Assembly: GCA_945874895.1 (NCBI GenBank)
Contig: CAMCIC010000002.1
Span: forward strand, 1-64,000
Length of the DNA stretch: 64,000 bases
Direction of reading: 5' to 3'
Source: Akkermansia muciniphila
GTDB lineage: Bacteria; Verrucomicrobiota; Verrucomicrobiia; Verrucomicrobiales; Akkermansiaceae
Shown here: positions 46,425 to 56,103 of the stretch, piece after piece
How the letters are laid out: every line of letters starts with the position of its first letter
How positions within the stretch are numbered: position 1 is the stretch's first letter
Position numbers and translations under genes: made by a program
Notes under the pieces: generated by a model
Told to the model about the DNA's origin: nothing
The model's input: the letters and a program-made list of their open reading frames with translations, nothing else
Database searches by the model: none

Positions 46425-48220
46425 CGTCCGGATTTTTCCGTTGCGAGGCGCCATTTCACATGAATGCGAAGCTCTTCACCACGCGCCACAACAAAGCCCA
46501 GCATGCGAAAGCCCTCATTCTTGTTTTGCTCGGGCGTAGGTGGCAGTAAGGAAAATTCTCGCCACTCGCCTCCCATGTCGTCCTCGCGCGAAAGGATCAA
46601 GCGCTTGCCGTTTTTTTCTAGCATCACCGATTTGCCATCCAGCCTCACTGAGGCATCCGTCACCACCGCCCAGCGCAGATCACCGACTGGCTTTTCCACC
46701 AAGTCCTTGATGCTAACGGCACCATTCGTTTTATCGAAGGTCACACCTCGCATCGCGCGGGCACATTGTTTGGCGTATGCTGGTGTAAGATCAATCTCAC
46801 AACTCGTAGAGCCTAACTTCTCGGGGGTCCAGTCGGAAACGGGACAACCAGGCATAGCCGCCACTTGCAAGGCATCACCAATCACCCAGGTGTTGTGCGA
46901 GCGGTTGTTCAACCGAAAATAATCCCAGCGCTGCTTTCCGAAGTATCCCGGTAAATTGTAATTCTCCTTGCCCAAATCGACAAACCATCGCACGCCGCCT
47001 GCTTCATAGACAAAACTTCCGGCATCGAGATGTCCGTGGCTCGCAGCCCCTGTTCCGCCTTTGATCGCAAGCCACGCTGCGTGGTCCCCCCAAGCGGTTC
47101 TGGCAAATGCCATTTCCTGTTCTCCACGGAAGCGCGCATGCGTCGAGATCGAATCCTGCTGATCTTTCTGTGCGGGCAACCACAAGAGATGCAGGGGATG
47201 AAACCGGTGATCGATCTGTGATCCCGAGGTCTTTCTGGCGGGCAGGGATGCGGCGAGAGCTTGGCGCGACCATCCAGGCAATGAGCTGTCAGAGAACTTG
47301 CTGGCAATCCATGTCTGCGCGGGAGTGATGAAGCCAGAGCGCAAGCCGCCATCGGCAAAATTGAATGGCATGCCGCTTGGGCCGTTGAGATGAATCATGA
47401 ATTCCGCCGAGCGTCGCCACAGACCAGGCGGGGCCGATTGACCAAAGAGCACTTCCATTGCTGCTAGATGCATGATGTGGTAATTGCTGCCGTAGTGCCA
47501 ATAATCGGGTCCCTCTGGATACGCTCCATCAGGTTGATAGAAACGCAGACATTCCTCCACCAGCCTGCGACTCTGCTTGAGAATATCGGCACAAATCTCA
47601 GGCTGCCTCTCATCGATCGCAATCGCCGCAAAGCTCATGCCTGTGCCGCATACCTGTGACCAATTGTTCGTCGCCCCTGTCCACCATGGCGAACTACGGG
47701 TGATCAAGGCGCGCAGTCCCTTTTGCTCGATTTGTTGGGCATATCTATCGCGTTGCTTCTGATCCAGATCGCGATACAGCCAGTCATAACCTATCGCCAT
47801 AGCCGTGCTCATTTCCGCGGTATCAAGAAAATGAGTGGGGTTCCAGTCATTCATCGCACTTGCCGCTTCCATCTCTGCCAGCGCGCGATCGAAGTATTTT
47901 TTCTCACGAGTCATACGCCATGCCCAGGCCGTATGCATGATTTGATGAAGAGCCAGACGAGACTCAGGCAAAAGACGCTTGCCGTCTGATTTCTCATACC
48001 GACACGTCCTATCACGCAATACCGCATTGGCGCGGGCGAGAATGTTCTCGTGCAACTCAGCCGCCAACGGATCCGCAGCGATTTTCTCTCTCAGCTGCGC
48101 CTCCATTTCGACGGGAAACAATAGCCTAGGGTGTGCGTGATCCGAGGGTCGCTCCACCGCGAACAGCGGGAGGAGTGAAACCAACCATGACCCTATGACA
48201 AAACTACGATGCATAGCCAT
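46421..48220 (-). CDS. secreted heparinase II/III-like polysaccharide lyase
   Basis: The 599-residue protein has a signal peptide (residues 1-22), a helical N-terminal toroid (Trp-Ala-Trp-Arg-Met near 100) and the heparinase II/III-type beta domain with Ser-His-Gly-His-Leu-Asp-Ala-Gly-Ser-Phe-Val-Tyr-Glu-Ala-Gly-Gly-Val-Arg (about 396-413). His and Tyr residues expected in beta-elimination are present, but specificity is unknown. An ATG at 48214 is an alternative start. It lies 40 bp downstream of msbA and overlaps the DUF2007 gene by 4 bp, so the three probably form one operon. Confidence 0.8.
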   Translation of the reverse strand: MAMHRSFVIGSWLVSLLPLFAVERPSDHAHPRLLFPVEMEAQLREKIAADPLAAELHENILARANAVLRDRTCRYEKSDGKRLLPESRLALHQIMHTAWAWRMTREKKYFDRALAEMEAASAMNDWNPTHFLDTAEMSTAMAIGYDWLYRDLDQKQRDRYAQQIEQKGLRALITRSSPWWTGATNNWSQVCGTGMSFAAIAIDERQPEICADILKQSRRLVEECLRFYQPDGAYPEGPDYWHYGSNYHIMHLAAMEVLFGQSAPPGLWRRSAEFMIHLNGPSGMPFNFADGGLRSGFITPAQTWIASKFSDSSLPGWSRQALAASLPARKTSGSQIDHRFHPLHLLWLPAQKDQQDSISTHARFRGEQEMAFARTAWGDHAAWLAIKGGTGAASHGHLDAGSFVYEAGGVRWFVDLGKENYNLPGYFGKQRWDYFRLNNRSHNTWVIGDALQVAAMPGCPVSDWTPEKLGSTSCEIDLTPAYAKQCARAMRGVTFDKTNGAVSIKDLVEKPVGDLRWAVVTDASVRLDGKSVMLEKNGKRLILSREDDMGGEWREFSLLPPTPEQNKNEGFRMLGFVVARGEELRIHVKWRLATEKSGR

Positions 48221-48260
48221 CGATACGGCATTTCAAAAGAGAAACTTGCATGGCCCTCTG

Positions 48261-50060
48261 TCATGCCTCACCTGCCGCATCCAAGAGCTTGCGGAAAGTT
48301 CCGGGCTGTGACTGGAGTTCGGCAAATGTGCCATCAGCCACCACACCACCACGCTCCAGCACAATGATGCGACTGGCCATGCGAATGGTGGAAAAACGAT
48401 GCGCGATCAGAAATGTGGTGCGTCCTTGGCACAGGCTCTGTAGCGACTCGGAGACAGCGGCTTCACTCTCTGCATCGAGCGCACTGGTGGCTTCGTCGAG
48501 AATCAAAATCGGCGCATCTTTGAGAAAGGCTCGAGCCATCGCAATGCGTTGTCGCTGTCCGCCCGATAAACTGGAGCCACGCTCGCCTACAACAGTTCGG
48601 TATCCATCAGGCAGACGTTTGATGAACTCATGGGCGTGCGCTTTTTTCGCGGCCGCAATGACTTCATCTTCCGTGGCTCCTTCGCGGCCCACCAGAATGT
48701 TTTCCATGATACTGTCCTGGAACAAGACTGGCATTTGCGGCACGACGGCAATGTTGCGACGCAGATCACGAAGCGACCAGTGGCGCAAATCACAGCCATC
48801 AATTTTCACCATACCTTGCTGAGGATCAAACAGTCGCGGCAACAGATTGACCATGGTCGTCTTGCCGGAACCGCTAGGCCCCGCCAATGCCACCATCTCG
48901 CCCTGCGCTACGGAGATCGAAACCTGCCGCAACACGGGTTGATCGTCGTAGGCAAAAGAAACATCGCACCACTCCACCTTGCCTTGAATGGCACCACGCG
49001 CGAGGACCTCATCGTCCGGTGGTTCGCTGACCGTCTCCTCGGCCTGCATGATCATTTCCATGCGCTCCGCGGCCGCCGCTCCTTGACGCAACAGAGCGTG
49101 GAGAGCTCCCAGTTTTTTGACCGGTTCATAGGCCATGAACAAGGCTGTGCCCACCGACATGAATTGCTCCAAAGACATACCGCGCTGCACACCGAGGTAA
49201 AGAGCCCATGCAAAACCGACTGAAGCGACCACTTCGATGGCCGGAGATATCATCGCCTTGTATTTGACCACTTTCAGCAACAACCGGAGGACCTGTCGGA
49301 TTTGGCTACCGTAGCTGTCCTGCTGGCGCTTTTCCAATTGATACACGCGCACCTCCAGAGGCGATTGCAGTGTTTCGCTGATGATCGATGATGTCTCTCC
49401 CATCTCTCGTTGCACAGCAGAACTGCGGCGACCGATGCGCTTGCCCGCTCTCGAAATCGGCAATACACAAAGCGGTATCGAAAACAATCCGATCATCGCG
49501 ATCGCCATGCTATCTTGTTTCCAAGCAGCGGAGACCAGATAGACGATCGATGCGATCAATGTGGCTGGTTGCTTGATCAGATCATTGCTGCCTTGCGCGA
49601 TCGCATTGCGGATCACTTCCGCGTCATACGTCAGACGAGACAGTAGGTCGCCTGACTTCTGGCCATGGAAGTAATTCATCGGCAACCGCTGCAATTTGGT
49701 GAAAGCCATGGTGCGCACATGCTCTAGCACCTGAAACCCCGTCTTATTGATGAGGTAGGTGTTCATGTAGGCCGCAAGACCACGCACGAGGAAAATCATG
49801 GGAATGAATGCACAAACCAACATGGTCATCGCCTCCACCGAGTTTTGGAGGTATTGCTCCTTGCACTGCAGCAACCAAGTAGGCACTTCTTTCATGCCCT
49901 TGGCGTCGCGAAACAAAATCGGGAAAACATATTTCACCATCGTCGGCAATCCCAAACCGCTGGCCATGCCGTAGACCACTCCTGCAAGCACACCGCCACC
50001 AAAGGTCCATCTGGCCTCCCACAGCAAGGGGTAATACCGTCGCAAGCTACTTTGTTTCAC
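48261..50060 (-). CDS. msbA: lipid A export ABC transporter, MsbA-like
   Basis: The 599-residue half-transporter fuses a six-TM ABC exporter domain (about residues 15-325) to one ATPase domain, a layout shared by MsbA, the lipid A flippase. Walker A Gly-Pro-Ser-Gly-Ser-Gly-Lys-Thr-Thr, signature Leu-Ser-Gly-Gly-Gln and Walker B Ile-Leu-Ile-Leu-Asp-Glu-Ala-Thr-Ser-Ala-Leu-Asp are intact. The closest role is lipid or glycolipid export; a related drug transporter cannot be excluded. It is the first gene of the minus-strand operon, with a 333-bp region upstream shared with yebC. Confidence 0.85.
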   Translation of the reverse strand: MKQSSLRRYYPLLWEARWTFGGGVLAGVVYGMASGLGLPTMVKYVFPILFRDAKGMKEVPTWLLQCKEQYLQNSVEAMTMLVCAFIPMIFLVRGLAAYMNTYLINKTGFQVLEHVRTMAFTKLQRLPMNYFHGQKSGDLLSRLTYDAEVIRNAIAQGSNDLIKQPATLIASIVYLVSAAWKQDSMAIAMIGLFSIPLCVLPISRAGKRIGRRSSAVQREMGETSSIISETLQSPLEVRVYQLEKRQQDSYGSQIRQVLRLLLKVVKYKAMISPAIEVVASVGFAWALYLGVQRGMSLEQFMSVGTALFMAYEPVKKLGALHALLRQGAAAAERMEMIMQAEETVSEPPDDEVLARGAIQGKVEWCDVSFAYDDQPVLRQVSISVAQGEMVALAGPSGSGKTTMVNLLPRLFDPQQGMVKIDGCDLRHWSLRDLRRNIAVVPQMPVLFQDSIMENILVGREGATEDEVIAAAKKAHAHEFIKRLPDGYRTVVGERGSSLSGGQRQRIAMARAFLKDAPILILDEATSALDAESEAAVSESLQSLCQGRTTFLIAHRFSTIRMASRIIVLERGGVVADGTFAELQSQPGTFRKLLDAAGEA

Positions 50061-50393
50061 TTGCCAACGCTATACGGTGGCAATCTGCATGGCAATCCCG
50101 ATTTGTATCCCGTGAGAACAAGCAAATGAGCGCAAGCCCATTCGCCATCATGGGCAACCACCGCCCCAAGGGTTCGCCAAAAAAAAGTTTGCCAAACCCC
50201 TCACCGTGGATCACATTCTTCTCGTTAGCGCGCACAGGCGTTCCCACTCGATTCGAGAACCTGCTGCGCATGTTCCTCCCTGGGTGATCTTTGATCCCAA
50301 TGCCCCAGAACATGATGCTCACACTCGTTTTCCCATCCCGCGTTCGATGATGACGCGCGATACAAATGTTCATTATCACTCCCTCATTTCTTC
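50061..50393. other. divergent intergenic region, msbA/yebC
   Basis: I find no convincing gene. A 110-codon minus-strand open frame (50047-50379) has an arbitrary composition and overlaps the msbA start. One imperfect inverted repeat (GGGTT...CAAA / TTTG...AACCC, 50165-50199) surrounds an A8 run. Promoters for both flanking genes are expected here, but none is clear. Confidence 0.4.
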
Positions 50394-51143
50394 ATGGCCG
50401 GTCATAACAAATGGTCCAAGGTCAAGCACATCAAGGCCAAGGTCGATGCCGTCAAAGGCAGAGTCTTTTCCAAATGTGCTCACGAAATTGCCCTCGCAGC
50501 GCGAGCTGGGGGGGGCGATCCTTCCGCAAACGCCCGATTGCGCACGGCGATCGATAACGCCAAAGCCGTATCCATGCCACGCGAAAACATCGAGAGGGCC
50601 ATCAAAAAGGGCACCGGTGAGCTGGGAGGAGCCGTCATCCAGGAAGTCACCTATGAAGGCTATGGTCCATCGGGCACAGCATTTCTGATCGAGATCGCCA
50701 CGGACAATCTCAATCGCTCGGCGCAGGACATCCGCACCATTTTCTCAAAAAACCAAGGAGCCGCCGCCACTCCGGGGGCCGTGGCATATCAATTTGACCG
50801 CAAAGGGGAAATCATCCTACCAGCCGAAGCAGGAAACGGCGATAGCATGTTAGAAATCGCCATCATGGCGGGCGCCGATGATGTGTTTTCCGACGATATC
50901 GAGCACGTGATCCACACTCCCGCGAACCAATTAGCCGCAGTGGCGCAAGAACTCCGTGCGCAGGGCCTGACGATTCGATCCGAAACATTCACATCCATTC
51001 CCCAGACGCCTGTTGTCATCGATGACCCATCCGTGGCAAGACAGGCATTGAAACTTTACGACCTGCTCGACTCCTACGACGATACCCGCAACGTGTTCAC
51101 GAATTTCGAACTCTCCGACGCGGTGCTGTCACAACTCGACTGA
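50394..51143 (+). CDS. yebC: YebC/PmpR-family transcriptional regulator
   Basis: The 249-residue protein has the family start Met-Ala-Gly-His-Asn-Lys-Trp-Ser-Lys-Val-Lys-His and later Lys-Gly-Thr-Gly-Glu-Leu-Gly-Gly, Tyr-Glu-Gly-Tyr-Gly-Pro-Ser-Gly and Asp-Asn-x-Asn-Arg, all typical. YebC-type proteins bind DNA and affect quorum-sensing and RuvC-linked genes in some species, and newer work also suggests a role at stalled ribosomes. Length matches the family. rho starts 24 bp after its stop. Confidence 0.92.
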   Translation: MAGHNKWSKVKHIKAKVDAVKGRVFSKCAHEIALAARAGGGDPSANARLRTAIDNAKAVSMPRENIERAIKKGTGELGGAVIQEVTYEGYGPSGTAFLIEIATDNLNRSAQDIRTIFSKNQGAAATPGAVAYQFDRKGEIILPAEAGNGDSMLEIAIMAGADDVFSDDIEHVIHTPANQLAAVAQELRAQGLTIRSETFTSIPQTPVVIDDPSVARQALKLYDLLDSYDDTRNVFTNFELSDAVLSQLD

Positions 51144-51167
51144 TCCCACACCGACCGATTTACCAGC

Positions 51168-52880
51168 ATGAGCGACACTACTCCATTCAACGAGGAAGCC
51201 CAAAAACCCAAGAAACGGGCTTCAAAAAAAACCGCGGCCTCACGTGTCGAGGATGCCCCGCCCACCCCCAAAAAAGTGGCAAAAAAAGCAGCAAAAAAAA
51301 CAGCAACGAAACCAGAAGCTGCACCCGCCTTAGAATCAACGGTTCCGCCAGCCAAAAAGCGGGCAACCAAAAAAACCACCGTCAATGTCGAGGAACCGGT
51401 GAAACCCCGTAGCACGACCCGCGCAAAGAAAATCACCTCATCCGCAGCGCGTGCTGAATCCCCTGCCGCTGAACCGACTCCCGCCCCCTCCCCCCTTCCG
51501 GTTGCGAGCCCAGTCCCTCCCGTTGCGGAGCCAGTCAGTCACAAACAAAGTCAAGCGCCCACCCCATTCCCCAGCCAGCGCGAACCTCAAGTGCAAGCGT
51601 CTCCATCCGGCAGACAGCATCCCAACGATTACAAGAAAAACAAGTTTGGTAAGAATAAGAAGAATGGTTTTGATCGTCATGCCAAACAGAAGAACAAGAA
51701 TCACGGGCATGTTCCAGGGGGGATGAAACAGGATCCCGATGCCGATCGCTCCCATGCAGTCCTGGAAGGTCCGAAAACGGAAGTCGAGGGTCTGTTGGAA
51801 CTCACTCCCAAGGGCAGCGGCTTCTTGCGCAGCGTGAAAAAAAGTTTTGAGATGGGCAAGGACGATGCCTTTGTCGCAACCTCGATGGTCAGTAAATGGG
51901 GATTGCGCTCAGGTGCTGTCATCAAGGCCCTAGCTCAATCGGGCCCCCGTGGTCCGCAGGTGGTCGAGATTCTTGCCGTCAACGACATGCCGCCAGAGGA
52001 AGCTCGTCGACTTCCGCACTTTGAGGAACTGACCGCCGTCAATCCGAACAAGCGCATTCCTTTTGAGAACGATCAAAACCGCTTTACGACGCGCGTGCTC
52101 GATATCGTTGCACCCGTGGGGCGTGGTCAGAGAGGATTGATCGTATCGCCACCACGTTCCGGTAAAACGACACTCATGCTCCATATCGCTGAATCGGTGA
52201 GGCAGAGAGAAGACGATAACCTTCACCTGATGATCCTGCTAGTGGATGAGCGCCCGGAAGAAGTCACAGAATTTCGTCGCGCGCTTCCGGGGGTGGAAAT
52301 CCTCGCGAGTTCGAACGACGAACATCCGCGCAACCACTGCCGCATTGCGGAATTGACCATCGAGCGCGCGAAACGACTCGTCGAAGCAGGCAAGCATGTT
52401 TTTCTGCTGATGGATTCCATCACACGACTCGCACGCGCCTACAATAACACAGGATCCACGCACGGTCGAGGCATCGGCTCCGGTGGCGTCACCGTGGGGG
52501 CACTGGAAATCCCGCGCCGGCTTTTCGCCGCAGCGCGCAACACGCGCGGCGCTGGTTCATTGACCATCCTCGCTACCGCCCTGATTCAGACCAATTCGCG
52601 CGCGGACGAGGCAATTTTCCAAGAATTCAAAGGCACGGGCAACATGGAGATCGTGCTCGACCGCAAGATCGCAGAAAATTACATCTATCCGGCCGTGGAC
52701 ATCTTCAAATCGGGCACCCGCCGCGAGGAGCTGTTATTGCCCGAACACATGCTGCATAAAATCCACCTGATCCGCCGCGGATTGTCAGGACACAAACCCC
52801 TGGAAGCGATGGAGCGCTTAACCTATTTCCTGAAAAAATTCCCCTCCAACGCGCAGATGCTGCTCGAGATCAAGGGCTGA
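51168..52880 (+). CDS. rho: transcription termination factor Rho with long N-terminal extension
   Basis: The 570-residue Rho hexameric RNA helicase ends non-coding transcripts. From about residue 205 it has the cold-shock RNA-binding domain (Gly-Ser-Gly-Phe-Leu-Arg-Ser), then the RecA-type ATPase with Walker A Pro-Pro-Arg-Ser-Gly-Lys-Thr and the secondary-site region Asp-Ser-Ile-Thr-Arg-Leu-Ala-Arg-Ala. The first ~200 residues replace the usual ~47-residue Rho_N helical domain: they are Lys/Ala/Pro-rich and probably disordered. A6-A8 runs in the coding sequence occur at 51224-51231, 51270-51275, 51281-51287, 51293-51300 and 51369-51375. A convergent gene stops 1 bp after. Confidence 0.92.
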   Translation: MSDTTPFNEEAQKPKKRASKKTAASRVEDAPPTPKKVAKKAAKKTATKPEAAPALESTVPPAKKRATKKTTVNVEEPVKPRSTTRAKKITSSAARAESPAAEPTPAPSPLPVASPVPPVAEPVSHKQSQAPTPFPSQREPQVQASPSGRQHPNDYKKNKFGKNKKNGFDRHAKQKNKNHGHVPGGMKQDPDADRSHAVLEGPKTEVEGLLELTPKGSGFLRSVKKSFEMGKDDAFVATSMVSKWGLRSGAVIKALAQSGPRGPQVVEILAVNDMPPEEARRLPHFEELTAVNPNKRIPFENDQNRFTTRVLDIVAPVGRGQRGLIVSPPRSGKTTLMLHIAESVRQREDDNLHLMILLVDERPEEVTEFRRALPGVEILASSNDEHPRNHCRIAELTIERAKRLVEAGKHVFLLMDSITRLARAYNNTGSTHGRGIGSGGVTVGALEIPRRLFAAARNTRGAGSLTILATALIQTNSRADEAIFQEFKGTGNMEIVLDRKIAENYIYPAVDIFKSGTRREELLLPEHMLHKIHLIRRGLSGHKPLEAMERLTYFLKKFPSNAQMLLEIKG

Positions 52881-52881
52881 T

Positions 52882-53961
52882 TCACAGTTCATAGCGCCAC
52901 ATCTGCGGCGTCCAATCACCACTTTTCCAATGATCCTTGGTGGCAAATTCGCGCACGATCATTTCCTTCACTGAGATGGTAACGTGCAGCACGCCTTGAG
53001 TCGATGAGTGAAAATGTGCTCCGTTGTCCGTATTCAAAAATGGCACTCCTTGGGTGGCATTCACATCCGCCGTGCCATCCCATCGCATCGTGCGCCGCAC
53101 ATGTGTGTGTCCGCAAATGCAGGCGGCAATCCGATAGGGAGAAATGATGCGATAGAATGCCTGAGCATCGCCATAATCCCATTCATGGTTTTTGACCTTC
53201 TCGTCCGCAACCGTGGCGGAGTAGCGGTGGACATCCACGTGATGAATCAACACCACAGGTTTGCCGCTTTTTCCCACGTAGGTTTGCAAATCCTTTTCCA
53301 AAAACGGTAGACTTTGCATCGGATCGTAGCGGCGTTTGCGCACCACCTGCGGAGCATCTCCGGCAACGATGCCCAGAGCAACGAAATGCACGCCACCCCA
53401 CTCCCATGAATAGTGCAATCCGTTCTCGGATACATGCAGCACCCCCTTGCGGCGCTTATTGCGGGCGATGATTTCCTTCACCATGGGAGTATCTCCCTGC
53501 GGACCATCATGGTTGCCATGGACTTCCTTTACCGGCCATCGCAAAAGCCCCTCGCCACCATTGAGCCCCCAGTCACTCGTGAACGCTGCGCATTCAGTAA
53601 GCACCATTTCGTTTTTGCTAGGTCCCTTGTCGCCGTTGTCGATGATATCCCCCGCATGAATCACTCCTTCTGGCTCAGGAATGATGCCACCGCCGATCGA
53701 AGCGGGAAACACCTTACCTGGGAGTTCATTGAGCCATCGCAAGAGCCTCTGATTGATCTGCAAGGAATGATCCCACATCTGGGAAGGATGATCCTGAAGA
53801 GCACAGTAATGGGTATCCCCCACCACGAAAAACGAAATCGTCTGCGTTCGCACATCTCCCGCTCCTGCTCTTGAACACATGGCAGCACAAATCGGTATCG
53901 AACCCAGAAAGTCACGCCGCGATATCAGGAGTTGCCTCAGCATCGGATCCATCATCCCCAT
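52882..53961 (-). CDS. Tat-exported calcineurin-like metallophosphoesterase
   Basis: The 359-residue protein has a Tat-like signal (Ser-Arg-Arg-Asp-Phe-Leu-Gly near 14-20) and the calcineurin-like metallophosphoesterase motif set: Gly-Asp-Thr-His-Tyr, Gly-Asp-Ile-Ile-Asp-Asn-Gly-Asp, Gly-Asn-His-Asp-Gly, His-His-Val-Asp and Gly-His-Thr-His, giving metal-ligand Asp, Asn and His residues. It could hydrolyse a phosphomono- or diester outside the cytoplasm. Alternative starts at 53952 and 53943 keep the Tat motif. It is convergent with rho and divergent from the oxidoreductase gene. Confidence 0.85.
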   Translation of the reverse strand: MGMMDPMLRQLLISRRDFLGSIPICAAMCSRAGAGDVRTQTISFFVVGDTHYCALQDHPSQMWDHSLQINQRLLRWLNELPGKVFPASIGGGIIPEPEGVIHAGDIIDNGDKGPSKNEMVLTECAAFTSDWGLNGGEGLLRWPVKEVHGNHDGPQGDTPMVKEIIARNKRRKGVLHVSENGLHYSWEWGGVHFVALGIVAGDAPQVVRKRRYDPMQSLPFLEKDLQTYVGKSGKPVVLIHHVDVHRYSATVADEKVKNHEWDYGDAQAFYRIISPYRIAACICGHTHVRRTMRWDGTADVNATQGVPFLNTDNGAHFHSSTQGVLHVTISVKEMIVREFATKDHWKSGDWTPQMWRYEL

Positions 53962-54089
53962 ACTGAGAACCGCAGCAGATTCTTCAAAAAATTCGTCCCA
54001 TCCGCGAAACTAGGGTTCCGATCCACTGTGCAGCAGAAGTTGCCGAATTTTTGAAACGTATTTTGTCCCCATCTCGTAAAGGTTCTGTC

Positions 54090-55358
54090 ATGACAAATCT
54101 CACACGTCGGAATGCTCTCAAAACCATCGCAGCCTACGCCTCGATCCAAGTCGTCCCCGGACACGTATTGGGACTGCGAGGACAAACGGCACCATCCAAT
54201 CAACTGACGCGAGGCATCATTGGCTGCGGCGGAATCTCCGCTTCTCACTTGGGCATGCCAGGCAAGTTGCTCGCGCTCTGTGATGTTGACAAAAACCATC
54301 TCGCTCAGCGCATGAAACAGGCCAAAGCCGAGGAAAACGGCATCAAGGGCTACGAGGATTTCCGCGAAATGCTGACGCGCAAGGACATTGATATCATCCA
54401 TGTCGCCACTCCTCCTCACTGGCACGCACTCATGGCGATCGAGGCCGCCAAGGCCGGCAAGGACGTCTGGTGCGAAAAACCCATGAGTCGCACGATCGGC
54501 GAGGGCATGGCGATGGTGAAAGCCGTAGAGAAACAGAATCGCGTTTTCCGCCTGAACACTTGGTTCCGCTTTAAGGACAATTTTTACGGCATGGGAGTTC
54601 CGGTCAAACAACTGAAAAAGGCCGCCATGAACGACCTCCTCGGCTGGCCACTAAAAGTAACGGTTTCCGGTGTAACGGGATTCGACTGGAAATTCTTCTG
54701 GGTCGGAAAAACCCATCTTCCCACCCAACCGGTTCCCCCTGCGCTCAACTACGATATGTGGCTCGGCCCCGCGCCGATGAAACCTTACAACGCGCACCGC
54801 ACCCACCAGACCTTTCGCGGTTACTGGGACTACGATGGCGGTGGTCTCGGCGACATGGGACAACATTACCTCGATCCCGTGCAATACATTCTTGGCAAGG
54901 ACGATCAGGCCCCCATCTCGGTGGAAATCGATGCCGATCCTCAGGACAGTGACGCCATCGGCACCTGGCGTCGCATCGAGTTCACCTATGCCGATGGCTG
55001 CAAGGTCATCCTCGACGGCCAGAACAAGGACAAGGAAGCCGCCTACATCGAAGGTCCCAAAGGGAAAATCTTCAAAAATTTCCGCTGCGACATTCCCGAC
55101 CTCGACAAAAAGCTCGCCGCCCTGCCGGATCCTCCAGAACAGATTGTCGACTTCCACGAATCAGTGAGAACACGCAAAAAATTCGCTCTCAATGAACAAA
55201 ACGGATTCTGGTCTTGCACTATGGTCAACATGGGAGTGATGGCCCATCGCCTGAACAAAAACCTCAAGTTTGATTCCAAAACGCTGAAGTTCGATCTACC
55301 CGAAGCCAACGAGTTGATCCATCAACCCATGCGCGGGCCTTGGAAGATCGAAGTCTGA
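54090..55358 (+). CDS. Tat-exported Gfo/Idh/MocA oxidoreductase
   Basis: The 422-residue protein begins with a Tat-type signal (Thr-Arg-Arg-Asn-Ala-Leu near 5-10, then a hydrophobic stretch). Its Rossmann domain has Gly-Ile-Ile-Gly-Cys-Gly-Gly-Ile-Ser near residue 45, and the family Glu-Lys-Pro-Met motif occurs near 140. The C-terminal beta-sheet domain carries His-Tyr-Leu-Asp-Pro. The NAD(P)-dependent Gfo/Idh/MocA family oxidises or epimerises sugars. PVC bacteria have many Tat-exported members. The start at 54090 fits the Tat motif; the 13 codons upstream are not needed. Confidence 0.85.
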   Translation: MTNLTRRNALKTIAAYASIQVVPGHVLGLRGQTAPSNQLTRGIIGCGGISASHLGMPGKLLALCDVDKNHLAQRMKQAKAEENGIKGYEDFREMLTRKDIDIIHVATPPHWHALMAIEAAKAGKDVWCEKPMSRTIGEGMAMVKAVEKQNRVFRLNTWFRFKDNFYGMGVPVKQLKKAAMNDLLGWPLKVTVSGVTGFDWKFFWVGKTHLPTQPVPPALNYDMWLGPAPMKPYNAHRTHQTFRGYWDYDGGGLGDMGQHYLDPVQYILGKDDQAPISVEIDADPQDSDAIGTWRRIEFTYADGCKVILDGQNKDKEAAYIEGPKGKIFKNFRCDIPDLDKKLAALPDPPEQIVDFHESVRTRKKFALNEQNGFWSCTMVNMGVMAHRLNKNLKFDSKTLKFDLPEANELIHQPMRGPWKIEV

Positions 55359-55437
55359 CGTCAGTCATCCTTTTTCGGAATCGATCGTGTAACATCGAAT
55401 CTGGACACTCCCGCCATGCGCTTGAGCCTCGACATCG

Positions 55438-56103
55438 ATGACCATTGACATGGCGAGAAAAATCGGGAACATCAAGCGCACGGAAATGGGAAAAGGAGTA
55501 AAACTGAAGGACATCGAAGCGGGACTGTTTGTGCCGCAGGACTACTTTGCCCGTATCGGCAGCGCGGCGATTTTCCCTTGCAACGCTCCATTCGAGGTCG
55601 ACCTCGGCTGTGGCGACGGAGCGTTTTTGCTAGCGATGGCGAAACAATTTCCTGAGCGCAATTTCCTCGGGGTGGAGAGATTGCTCGGACGCGTGCGCAA
55701 GGTCGCGCGCGACATCACAAGAGCAGGCCTCACAAACGCCAAGGTGCTGCGACTCGAAAGCAAATACACCGTCGAATGGTTGTTAGAAAAATCCAGCATC
55801 GACCGGCTCCATCTGCTTTGCCCCGATCCTTGGCCAAAAGGTAGGCATCACTCGCGCCGTTTGGTGCAGCAGGAATTTTTGCAAGCACTGTGGGATGCAC
55901 TCAAGCCCGGTGGTGAGTTCCTTTTCAAAACCGACCATGAAGAGTATTTCCAATGGGTCTGCCGCGAGGTTTCGGAATTCGAAAAATTCACGCAATTGCC
56001 TTGGAGCGACGGAGATTTTTTCTACCCAAAAACCGACTTCCAATTGCTCTGGGAAAGCCAAGGGAAAATTTTGCAGTCGCTGCGGTGCCTGAAGGATGTC
56101 TAA
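55438..56103 (+). CDS. trmB: tRNA (guanine-N7)-methyltransferase
   Basis: The 221-residue SAM-dependent enzyme methylates G46 in the variable loop of tRNAs. The Rossmann-like fold has the SAM motif Asp-Leu-Gly-Cys-Gly-Asp-Gly near 54-60, and the TrmB signature Cys-Pro-Asp-Pro-Trp-Pro-Lys followed by His-His-x-Arg-Arg-Leu is present. Length matches the family. The ATG at 55438 and the one at 55450 are both usable. It follows the oxidoreductase by 79 bp; no functional link is implied. Confidence 0.92.
   Translation: MTIDMARKIGNIKRTEMGKGVKLKDIEAGLFVPQDYFARIGSAAIFPCNAPFEVDLGCGDGAFLLAMAKQFPERNFLGVERLLGRVRKVARDITRAGLTNAKVLRLESKYTVEWLLEKSSIDRLHLLCPDPWPKGRHHSRRLVQQEFLQALWDALKPGGEFLFKTDHEEYFQWVCREVSEFEKFTQLPWSDGDFFYPKTDFQLLWESQGKILQSLRCLKDV

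Noticed and set aside
50047-50379. 110-codon minus-strand frame between msbA and yebC
   Set aside because: Composition looks random, no motifs, and it overlaps the msbA start in another frame.
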